The notes: generated by a model from the letters alone, not told the origin. Shown: positions 1 through 5,497, counted from the first letter of the stretch. The stretch is DNA of 5,497 bases from an uncultured bacterium (GCA_902765655.1 CACXAK010000218.1:1-5497); one strand, 5' to 3'. Program-made: numbers and translations.

Positions 1-374
1 AATAATTTTATTGCTTTGTATATTTGCTCTTGCGCAATTTTCAATATAAGTTTTTTGTAGAATTTGAATTGCTTTTTACGATAGTATTTTTTAACACTAT
101 TGTCATTCAAATTGAGATACTCAACAGCAACTTTATCCTGAAAATGCACAAAAATAAATTCGTTCAATTCGCGAAATAATTCTTCAGGTAACGAATGTAA
201 TAAAAGAGCATTAACTTTATAAAAATCATATGACACAGGAATAAAGTATTTTTTTCCCTTATCAGCTATTTCTATCAATTCGCAGGAATCAAACTCTTTC
301 CGGATATTTTTTTTGTATTCGGAAGCATATTTATTCAATATTTCGTATTTATTGCGTTTTACAAAAGTTATCAT
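1..374 (-). CDS. Partial gene of unknown function, C-terminus beyond the left edge
   Basis: An uninterrupted minus-strand frame runs from ATG at 374-372 to the left edge, giving at least 124 codons; the stop is outside the window. An in-frame TAA at 383-381 lies just upstream, so the ATG is the first possible methionine start. It begins 9 bases after the stop of the CDP-ribitol synthase gene, and a purine-rich AAGGGAG at 393-387 lies inside that gene's last codons, with a rather long 12-base spacing. The visible protein starts MITFVKRNKYEIL and is rich in Lys, Tyr, Phe and Glu. It has no obvious signal peptide, membrane segment or nucleotide-binding motif, and its visible end is strongly basic (KKYYRKKQFKFYKK). 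I do not recognise the family. Position suggests a role in the same surface-glycan pathway, but that is context only. The frame contains an A8 run (307-314) that could be prone to slippage. Confidence 0.7.
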   Translation of the reverse strand, partial: MITFVKRNKYEILNKYASEYKKNIRKEFDSCELIEIADKGKKYFIPVSYDFYKVNALLLHSLPEELFRELNEFIFVHFQDKVAVEYLNLNDNSVKKYYRKKQFKFYKKLILKIAQEQIYKAIKL

Positions 375-383
375 CCGGGATTA

Positions 384-1711
384 TTACTCCCTTCTCACAT
401 CAATAACCTGCCCTGTAAGATTTGATAACATTGTTTTTAAACTTGCCTCTGCCACTTTTTCAGGTTGAAGCAAACTACCTTCGGGCTCTTTACCAAATGC
501 CTTGAATCTCATAGGAGTCGCACACCTTTCAGGATTTATAACATTAACTCTTATATTGTCGCACGCAAGTTCTTCTGCTAATGCCTGTGCAAGATTTACA
601 ATTCCGGCTTTTGTAGATGAATAAGTTGAATATAATGCTCTGCCTCTTGTATATGAGCTTGAAGCATAAAGCTGAATTGTACCTTTAGTTTCTTTCAGAT
701 AAGGAATAGATGCTTTAACGACATTTATTGAACCTGTATAATTTACATTAATATCTTTTTGAATATCCTCAATATTACGTTCTACAAGTTTACCCATTCT
801 TAAAATACCTGCAGAATTTATAACACAATCAATTCTCCCATATTTTTCAAACACATCTTTTAAAACTTTTTCAACTGAATCATAATCAGTGATATCACAA
901 CCTGTGCCGGTTGATGCACTGTAAACTTTCGCTCCGTATTTTTGAGCAAGCTCAGCAGTACACAAACCTATTCCGCTTGTTCCCCCAAAGATTACTATTA
1001 CTTTATCTTTTACATTATCCAAAATTTGTTCCTGAGGATATATTACACTTCTGATTTGAAAGAGTCTGTCAGCCATAAAAATATCGCTCGGATAAGTAAC
1101 TTTTATATTCTCAACATCTCCTTCTACAACATACACCTCACAAAGGTTATATTTTACAATGAGCCCGCAGTCATCCGTAAAATTTTTATCATTTTTGGAT
1201 AATTCGTGGGCCTTCTTAATTACCGACAAACGAAAACATTGTGGAGTCTGCCCGCGTCTTAACTTATCCCTTGAAGGAATATTTTGAATAATATTATTTC
1301 CATCGACTTCAACAATCGTATCTGCAGAAGGTATGGCAACATCAACCGCACTGTATGTTTTTAAGGCCTCAATACAATCCTCTATAATTTTTTGAGTCAA
1401 AAATGGCCTTGCACAATCGTGTATTATGACATTTGCTTCATCATCTTCGATTGCACTGATACCAATATAAGAACTCTCTTTTCTTATTTCTCCGCCATTT
1501 AAAAGTTTAGTCACTTTTAAATATGAGTTTTTTAGTAATATTTCTTCCGCAAAATGTCTGTATTCCGGGGTAATTACAATGAAAACTTCATCAATACTCC
1601 TTGATTTTTCAAATATTTCAATTGTATGCTCAAGTATTGTTTTACCGTTGGGACATCCGCACCATATCTGCTTCCTGAACCTGAGGCCAATATTATTCCG
1701 TAATTTTTCAT
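384..1711 (-). pseudogene. Bcs1-type bifunctional CDP-ribitol synthase (IspD-like cytidylyltransferase + SDR reductase), frameshifted near the start
   Basis: This family makes CDP-ribitol: the C-terminal short-chain dehydrogenase reduces ribulose 5-phosphate with NADPH, and the N-terminal IspD/TarI-like domain couples ribitol 5-phosphate to CTP. Seen here: HDCARPF (1421-1401) and RGQTPQCF of the cytidylyltransferase; GGTSGIG (986-966), NSAG (near 818) and the YSSTK catalytic motif (623-609) of the SDR. The length, about 440 residues, fits the fusion. The natural start is ATG at 1711-1709, 5 bases after the LicD-1 stop, with GGAGA at 1725-1721. From it one reads MKNYGIILASGSGSRYGADVP, an intact CTP-binding loop. 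The family then expects PKQFL-x-x-x-GKTIxEH, but at about 1648-1650 the frame breaks, and NGKTILEHTIEIFE continues in another frame. About 19 bases appear lost, including the catalytic lysine of PKQ. A TTG at 1727 opens the downstream frame, but it mistranslates the N-terminus. Likely inactive as written, unless this is an assembly error. Confidence 0.85.
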
Positions 1712-1716
1712 TATAA

Positions 1717-2685
1717 TTATTCTCCAATACCTTTTATAAGTTCTTTTATTACTGCTTTATCAGATTTTGATAACTGTGCATATGCTCCATGTCCAAAATC
1801 AATTTTTCTTGGATAACCCATATAATTTTTACCAAAAATTTCTACTAAATGATTGTGCGGATCACTCACAGTTGGGAATTTAAATCCTTCATACTCTATT
1901 TCTTTTAACGGTAAAATATCATTCTTAACCATAACCCAATTATTTCTGATGTACGTTTGATGCCCAAATTCAATCCCATACATTAAATCATTATCAGGAT
2001 TATTAAAATCCAAATCTTTTTGAACATCATTTCTTAATTGTTTGTATTTATCATACAACTCTTGTCCATTTTCAAAAGTAATATTTTTGAGGAATTCACT
2101 TCTTTTTTCTTCCAACTCTTCTGTATAACGAATTTTTTCTTCATCATTCATTCCGCCATTACAGTAATCATATATAAAAACATCCACAAACAAATATTTG
2201 CATTTTTTATGACAAACTTTTAAAAGATAACTTCCTTTATTGCACATGTGTTTCAAATACAAATCTTTGTTTATAACTTTATCTTCAAATAATGATACAA
2301 ATTTATCAAAATCTTCTCTCAACATACTTATATCTATATCATCATCCCAGGGGATATAGCCATTATGGCGAACTGCACCTAAAAGATTTCCGTAATCAAT
2401 CCAATATTTAATATCATTATTTCTACAAACTTTATCAATTTCAAGCAAAATAGCTAAATTGGCAATCTGAATATCTCTGACTTGCCCTGTTGCTTTTGGC
2501 AATGTCGTAATATCCCTTCCTTCCTTTTTATATTTATAAAACGGATTAGAAATTTTTCTTATTAATACAACAGGTCTTGGGAAACTAATTTTTATACCAA
2601 ATAACATTATACGATAACGTAAAAAATCTTCGGTTAATGAAATTGAAAATATTTTTTTTATTATGTTAAAGACTTTATTCATCAT
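1717..2685 (-). CDS. LicD family phosphotransferase (LicD-1)
   Basis: LicD proteins transfer a phospho-substituent (phosphocholine in the classical case; ribitol phosphate in the related fukutin/FKRP) from a CDP donor to a surface glycan, acting on the cytoplasmic side. The 322-residue product has the family core: YGNLLGAVRHNGYIPWDDDIDIS at about residues 98-120, with the metal-binding DDDID at 114-118. It also has the conserved IEYEGFKFP segment and a YMGYPRKIDFGHGAY tail. The N-terminus (about 70 residues, including MLFGIKISFPR) is an extension of a kind often seen on glycan-locus proteins. Start: two consecutive ATG codons at 2685 and 2682, with GGAGG at 2693-2689. The spacing (3 versus 6 bases) favours the second. 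The gene overlaps the end of the glycosyltransferase remnant by 11 bases and ends 5 bases before the CDP-ribitol synthase ATG, which suggests ribitol phosphate as its donor group. It is a paralogue of the LicD at the right edge. The acceptor and donor are unproven. Confidence 0.92.
   Translation of the reverse strand: MMNKVFNIIKKIFSISLTEDFLRYRIMLFGIKISFPRPVVLIRKISNPFYKYKKEGRDITTLPKATGQVRDIQIANLAILLEIDKVCRNNDIKYWIDYGNLLGAVRHNGYIPWDDDIDISMLREDFDKFVSLFEDKVINKDLYLKHMCNKGSYLLKVCHKKCKYLFVDVFIYDYCNGGMNDEEKIRYTEELEEKRSEFLKNITFENGQELYDKYKQLRNDVQKDLDFNNPDNDLMYGIEFGHQTYIRNNWVMVKNDILPLKEIEYEGFKFPTVSDPHNHLVEIFGKNYMGYPRKIDFGHGAYAQLSKSDKAVIKELIKGIGE
1721..1725 (-). promoter_or_regulatory. Ribosome binding site that decides the CDP-ribitol synthase start
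   Basis: GGAGA lies 9 bases before ATG 1711-1709, and the peptide from that ATG (MKNYGIILASGSGSR) matches the start of IspD-type cytidylyltransferases. The site overlaps the last codons of the upstream LicD gene, so translation of the two is probably coupled. It argues against a TTG start at 1727. Confidence 0.65.
2375..2391. repeat. Direct-repeat core shared by the two LicD genes, copy 1
   Basis: A 17-base stretch (GCACCTAAAAGATTTCC on the plus strand), encoding GNLLGA, is identical to 5478-5494. The spacing is 3103 bases, in the same orientation. It is the longest exact match I saw between the paralogous LicD genes. The surrounding 80 bases are similar but diverged, so this is conserved coding sequence from an old duplication and not a mobile repeat. 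Confidence 0.6.
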
Positions 2686-3216
2686 CTTCCTCCGAATTTA
2701 AAATATCTATTATTTGATTATACTCATTGCAAATTATTTCAAAAGGATTTGTATTACAGTTTTTTTCTAAAATAACATTTTCACTACTCAAACTTGAGCC
2801 CAAATTCATTTGGTATAAATCACCTTTAAACCCCTTTGCGACTCCGATTTTTGTATGATTCAAAACTGTCATTGCCCAAAAATAAATATCATCATTCGTT
2901 GGCAACAATTTCATAGCTTTTTCAGAATCATAAATGTCTTTATACAATGAATGAGGAGGATATAAACATCCTGTACCGCCTAATAACTGATTAAAATATT
3001 CCGGTTTTGATAAATCCCAATCCATAAATATTTTATTCGGCATTTTATTTCACCATTATCTGTTTTTAGTCTTCTTACCCGTTGCGCAATTAATGAAGTT
3101 GGATTTTTTTTATGCGCATCATAAAGACTTTCAAGCCAATCAATGGTTTCAATCATTTTTTTGTATTTTTTATTCCTGATACAATCTATATATTCTTGAA
3201 ATACTTTAAAACGCAT
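2675..3216 (-). pseudogene. Glycosyltransferase remnant: N-terminal half missing and internal frameshift
   Basis: Two overlapping frames together resemble the C-terminal part of a family of capsule-locus glycosyltransferases. The first begins at ATG 3216-3214 with AAGGTG at 3227-3222, 12 bases after the cytidylyltransferase stop, and reads DWLESLYDAHKKNP then AQRVRRLKTDNGEIK. It then becomes nonsense for the family (residues after CRIKYLW). The second frame, from ATG 3043, carries the family block LLGGTGCLYPPHSLYKD, followed by LLPTNDDIYFWAMTVLNHTK. Adding one A to the A4 run at 3046-3043 would join GEIK to MPNKIFMDWDLSKP in one frame. From memory, intact relatives have around 100 more N-terminal residues and a (T)xDDD metal-binding motif just before the DWLE-x-LY segment; here only about 28 unrelated-looking residues precede it, so the catalytic part is absent. 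The good ribosome binding site shows the remnant may still be translated. The family assignment is by remembered pattern; the sugar is unknown. Confidence 0.65.
2689..2693 (-). promoter_or_regulatory. Ribosome binding site of LicD-1
   Basis: GGAGG lies 3 bases before the first of two tandem ATG codons and 6 bases before the second. The spacing makes the ATG at 2682-2680 the better start, which would shorten the protein by one residue. The site lies inside the end of the upstream glycosyltransferase remnant. Confidence 0.6.
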
Positions 3217-3228
3217 TTATACACCTTT

Positions 3229-3690
3229 TTATTTTCTTATTTCCGTATCGGCAGGCAAATGATTGTTTGCCTTGTCTTGAAGCTTTTGGTAATTGTTATA
3301 TATACGTTTTTTTAAGCTGGAGGAACTTATACCTTCGCCATAAGGGAAATAAACTACATTTACACCCTGTTCTTTCAAGTAATCATATTTTCCTGTCCAG
3401 TCGTCACCTATAACAAATATGTCAAAATTTAGTTTTTTAACTTTATCTGTATGGTCAAGAGAACGTTGCGGAATAACTATATCAGGCCCCTTTATCGCTT
3501 TCATCAAAGCTATTCTTTCTTCAAAGGGAATTATAGGCTCAGATTTATAACTTGCAACGAGTTCATCAGTGTTAACTCCTACTATCAAAATATCTCCTAA
3601 AGCTCTTGCATATTCAATCATTTTTAAGTGATTGATATGAAGCATATCAAATGTCCCCGATGTATAAACAACTGTTTTATCTCCTATCAT
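3229..3690 (-). CDS. TagD-like cytidylyltransferase (CTP_transf_like superfamily), substrate uncertain
   Basis: A 153-residue enzyme predicted to couple a phosphorylated (or phosphonate) small molecule to CTP, releasing pyrophosphate, in the cytoplasm. Seen: GTFDMLHINH at residues 12-21 (the HxGH nucleotide-binding signature, with Asn in place of Gly), TDELVASYKSEPIIPFEER at 41-59, GDDWTGKYD at 95-103, and GEGISSSSLK at 118-127, matching the family's R/GEGIS(T/S)T-type motif. Length and these blocks fit glycerol-3-phosphate cytidylyltransferase. However, the SYKSEP...ER segment resembles ethanolamine-phosphate cytidylyltransferases and the cytidylyltransferase domains I recall fused to PEP mutases more than TagD. 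The ATG overlaps the stop of the aminotransferase by one base (TAATG), with AAGGAG at 3703-3698, so the two are translationally coupled. That favours the amino product of that enzyme as substrate. CDP-glycerol synthesis is the main alternative. Residues past about 135 are variable. Confidence 0.85.
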   Translation of the reverse strand: MIGDKTVVYTSGTFDMLHINHLKMIEYARALGDILIVGVNTDELVASYKSEPIIPFEERIALMKAIKGPDIVIPQRSLDHTDKVKKLNFDIFVIGDDWTGKYDYLKEQGVNVVYFPYGEGISSSSLKKRIYNNYQKLQDKANNHLPADTEIRK

Positions 3691-4793
3691 TATAATACTC
3701 CTTGTATTTGTTTTTCTTTAACATCCTCTATTGATAATTGAATTTTTTCTATCAATTCATCAAAATCCGCCAAATTTGTATTACCCAAATGTGATACACG
3801 CAGCAGTTTTGTCGCAAGTTCTCCACCGCAAGGATTTACATACATTCCGTACTTGTCTTTTAGAACTTGAATGACATCATAAGCACTGACTTCTTCAAAC
3901 CATATTGGCGTAATCATATTTGAAATCGGATAATTAGGAATTGTAAGTCCAATTTCTTTTACCTTTGTTCTAAAGTATTCACATTTTTCTTTTACAATTT
4001 TTAATCTACTACTCAAACCTCCTTCACTGTCAATCATATCGAGCATATCCTGGATTTCATACATAACCAACACAGGAGGCGTATATGGGGTTTGACCTCT
4101 ATCAATATTCCCTTTTAAGTAATCTTTAAAATCAAAATATTTTGAAGATGTTAAAGTATTATCATTGTATAATTTATCAATCATTCTTTTGCTAAAAGAT
4201 ACAATTGCACACCCCGGAGAACAGCACAAACCTTTTTGAGAACTTATTATAGTTAAATCAACCCCAAGTTTATCCATATCATATCTGTCTGCTAAAAACG
4301 CACTTATTGCATCGACAATAAAATATAAGTGATTTCTTTTGCAAAAATCAGAAAGCATTTGCATATTATATAACTGACCGGATGTTGTTTCGTGCATATT
4401 TACAAACAACGCAGTGTATCCTTTATCCTCGTATGGTTTTAAATGTTCTTCCGTAAGTTCTTCATTCCATTTTAAATTAATAGAATCGTATAAAACTCCG
4501 TGATACTCTAATAATTCACAGAATCTTTTACCGAAACCTCCGCCGTTTATTACTAAAGCCTTATCATGAATGCCCATGCAATTTTCAACAGTTGCTTCCA
4601 TCGCTCCGGTCCCGGAAGAGGCAAGATAAATAGTTGCGTATTCTTCAGGATTTCCAAGTAAATCTGCTAGTCGCCGCAAAGTCATTTTTACCATGTTTCC
4701 ATATTCTTCAGTTCTGAAGTGTATGAAACCTTTGCTTCTGATAATAGCTGTGCTGGGGTACATCTGTACCGGTCCGCAAGTAAATAATTTCAC
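3690..4793 (-). CDS. Class V PLP-dependent aminotransferase, 2-aminoethylphosphonate/alanine-glyoxylate aminotransferase type
   Basis: A 367-residue fold-type I aminotransferase of the small class V (AGAT/PhnW-like) subgroup. Seen: FTCGPVQM at 4-11, SSGTGAMEA at 59-67 (phosphate-binding loop for PLP), HETTSG at 134-139, VDAISAF at 160-166 with the PLP-ring aspartate D161, SSQKGL with Schiff-base lysine K187, and LLRVSHLGN near 330-338 with the substrate-carboxylate arginine at about 332. Relatives in surface-polysaccharide loci are often annotated as 2-aminoethylphosphonate-pyruvate aminotransferases; here no PEP mutase or phosphonopyruvate decarboxylase is in view, so the substrate is open. 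The start is GTG 4793-4791, sharing one base with the LicD-2 TAG stop (TAGTG), with AGGAGG at 4808-4803, 9 bases away. The next gene also overlaps by one base, so three genes are coupled: transferase, aminotransferase, cytidylyltransferase. Serine-pyruvate or other aminotransferase activity cannot be excluded. No frame damage is seen. Confidence 0.88.
   Translation of the reverse strand: MKLFTCGPVQMYPSTAIIRSKGFIHFRTEEYGNMVKMTLRRLADLLGNPEEYATIYLASSGTGAMEATVENCMGIHDKALVINGGGFGKRFCELLEYHGVLYDSINLKWNEELTEEHLKPYEDKGYTALFVNMHETTSGQLYNMQMLSDFCKRNHLYFIVDAISAFLADRYDMDKLGVDLTIISSQKGLCCSPGCAIVSFSKRMIDKLYNDNTLTSSKYFDFKDYLKGNIDRGQTPYTPPVLVMYEIQDMLDMIDSEGGLSSRLKIVKEKCEYFRTKVKEIGLTIPNYPISNMITPIWFEEVSAYDVIQVLKDKYGMYVNPCGGELATKLLRVSHLGNTNLADFDELIEKIQLSIEDVKEKQIQGVL
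3698..3703 (-). promoter_or_regulatory. Ribosome binding site of the cytidylyltransferase
   Basis: AAGGAG lies 7 bases before ATG 3690-3688, inside the last codons of the aminotransferase. With the TAATG stop/start overlap it indicates coupled translation of the two enzymes. Confidence 0.6.
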
Positions 4794-5497
4794 TATAATG
4801 TGCCTCCTGTTTTATAGTTTGATAATTTTTTAACGTATTTTTTTATTATTATTTCATCTTCTTTGGATAATTTTGCATATGCGCTATGTCCCAGTGTGAT
4901 ATCATTTGGATAAGCCATATAATCCCCAAAAAGTGATTTTAAATGTTCATCACAGTTACTGACTGCAGGTAATGTTATTCCTTCGTATTCGATGCCTTTT
5001 AACGGGAATATACTATCTCTTTTTTTTATCCAATTATATCCGTGATCTTCTTCATGTCCATATTCTACGCAGAACATTAAATCATTATTTATTTTATTTT
5101 CAGAATCAATACCATCATATAGATTTTTTCTAAATTCTGAATATTGAGCATATAAATCTTTTCCATCCTCAAATTTTATATTTGCCAGAAATTCCTTTTT
5201 CTTACTCAGAATATTTTTTGTATATTCAATTTTTTCTTCATCAGATTTCATTCCAATTTTGCAGTAATCATATGCAAAAACATCTACAAACAGAAATTTA
5301 CAATTTTTTTGACAAACTTTTAATACATATGTCCCTTTAGGATTGCAGTAATGAAATAAATATAAATCTTTATCCTCACATACATTCTCAAAATTAGACA
5401 TAAAAACTTCAAAATCCTCTCTTAACAAGCTAATATCAATATCATCATCCCAAGGAATGTAACCTTTATGCCTTACAGCACCTAAAAGATTTCCATA
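4793..5497 (-). CDS. LicD family phosphotransferase (LicD-2), N-terminus beyond the right edge
   Basis: The frame stays open to the last base of the window, so the gene is cut by the edge, and 234 residues are visible. The visible part begins exactly in the LicD core: YGNLLGAVRHKGYIPW at 5497-5450, followed by DDDIDIS (metal-binding acidic cluster) and LLREDF. A TTG at 5428-5426 has sometimes to be considered as a start, but it falls after the catalytic DDDID motif and encodes an internal Leu, so it is not one. Later blocks are KDLYL, LFVDVFAYDYC, IEYEG and YMAYPNDITLGHSAY. The protein is a paralogue of LicD-1: by eye about half of residues are identical overall, and more in the first 80. If it has LicD-1's architecture, about 97 residues are missing. 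It transfers a CDP-activated phospho-group to a glycan. Its overlap with the aminotransferase gene suggests an amino-substituted donor. Confidence 0.92.
   Translation of the reverse strand, partial: YGNLLGAVRHKGYIPWDDDIDISLLREDFEVFMSNFENVCEDKDLYLFHYCNPKGTYVLKVCQKNCKFLFVDVFAYDYCKIGMKSDEEKIEYTKNILSKKKEFLANIKFEDGKDLYAQYSEFRKNLYDGIDSENKINNDLMFCVEYGHEEDHGYNWIKKRDSIFPLKGIEYEGITLPAVSNCDEHLKSLFGDYMAYPNDITLGHSAYAKLSKEDEIIIKKYVKKLSNYKTGGTL
4803..4808 (-). promoter_or_regulatory. Ribosome binding site that supports the GTG start of the aminotransferase
   Basis: AGGAGG lies 9 bases before GTG 4793-4791. There is no ATG nearby that would keep the family N-terminus KLFTCGPVQM, so the GTG is the real start. 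The site lies within the last codons (GGTL) of the upstream LicD gene, which supports coupling across the TAGTG overlap. Confidence 0.65.
5478..5494. repeat. Direct-repeat core shared by the two LicD genes, copy 2
   Basis: This matches 2375-2391 base for base and lies at the equivalent codons (GNLLGA) of LicD-2. Recombination between the two copies would remove the aminotransferase, cytidylyltransferase and glycosyltransferase remnant and leave one hybrid LicD gene. Confidence 0.6.

Noticed and set aside
942..1202. Plus-strand open frame of 86 codons
   Set aside because: It lies wholly opposite the conserved cytidylyltransferase/SDR coding sequence; its Phe/Tyr/Ile-rich product is typical of the antisense of a low-GC gene.
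1648..1651. Programmed frameshift in the CDP-ribitol synthase
   Set aside because: There is no slippery heptamer or stimulating structure evident at the junction, and conserved residues (PKQ-x-L) would still be missing after a shift.
1712..1727. TTG at 1727 as the start of the CDP-ribitol synthase
   Set aside because: Its first 26 residues (MENNYNEKLRNN...) have no family similarity and are an out-of-frame reading of the true N-terminus encoded from ATG 1711, which has a ribosome binding site and the ASGSGSR loop.
2038..2223. Plus-strand open frame of 61 codons resembling a membrane peptide
   Set aside because: It is antisense to conserved LicD-1 codons; its hydrophobicity comes from the complement of Lys/Glu-rich codons.
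3043..3216. Two separate small genes (78 and 122 codons) instead of one broken gene
   Set aside because: The frames complement each other along one glycosyltransferase pattern and a single base joins them; the second ATG is preceded by a stop three codons upstream and has no good ribosome binding site.
3217..3228. Terminator or promoter in the 12-base gap after the cytidylyltransferase
   Set aside because: The gap is too short for a hairpin and holds the next ribosome binding site (AAGGTG).
3112..3315. Plus-strand open frame of 67 codons across the cytidylyltransferase/glycosyltransferase junction
   Set aside because: It is antisense to both genes, with no ribosome binding site or recognisable motif.
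1..5497. CRISPR array, tRNA/rRNA genes, insertion sequence or inverted repeats
   Set aside because: I found no regularly spaced repeats, RNA-like segments, transposase motifs or terminal inverted repeats; nearly every base is explained by minus-strand coding sequence.

Overview
The window is a stretch of a surface-polysaccharide (capsule, teichoic-acid-like or lipooligosaccharide) locus from a low-GC bacterium, roughly one third GC by eye. TGA is not used as a sense codon in any gene read here, ribosome binding sites of the GGAGG/AAGGAG type are strong, and genes are packed with overlaps of a few bases. The lineage cannot be fixed from the sequence. Host-associated low-GC groups (Campylobacterota, Clostridia, Spirochaetes, gut Vampirovibrionia and others) all carry loci of this kind.

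All genes lie on the minus strand and are read from right to left as one apparent operon, with no internal promoter or terminator visible. In transcription order they are: a LicD-family phosphotransferase whose N-terminus lies beyond the right edge (4793-5497); a class V PLP aminotransferase of the 2-aminoethylphosphonate/alanine-glyoxylate type (3690-4793); a TagD-like cytidylyltransferase (3229-3690); a broken remnant of a glycosyltransferase (2675-3216); a second, paralogous LicD protein (1717-2685); a Bcs1-type bifunctional cytidylyltransferase/short-chain dehydrogenase for CDP-ribitol (384-1711), whose reading frame is broken near its start; and a partial gene of unknown function that leaves the left edge (1-374). 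No stretch longer than 12 bases is without a gene.

The logic appears to be two parallel modules, each pairing a LicD transferase with enzymes that make a CDP-activated donor. In the first, LicD-2 sits with an aminotransferase and a cytidylyltransferase, which suggests a CDP-activated amino compound such as aminoethylphosphonate or a phosphoethanolamine-like group. In the second, LicD-1 sits directly before a CDP-ribitol synthase. That arrangement parallels the human ISPD plus fukutin/FKRP system, in which LicD-fold proteins transfer ribitol-5-phosphate. This is inference from gene content and order.

Two genes are disrupted. The CDP-ribitol synthase has lost the conserved PKQ-x-L segment of its cytidylyltransferase domain, with a frameshift, and the glycosyltransferase lacks its N-terminal half and carries a second frameshift. 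Either the locus is decaying or being remodelled, or the assembly has indel errors. Two gene starts that simple ORF finding would suggest (TTG codons at 1727 and 5428) are wrong for reasons given in the entries.
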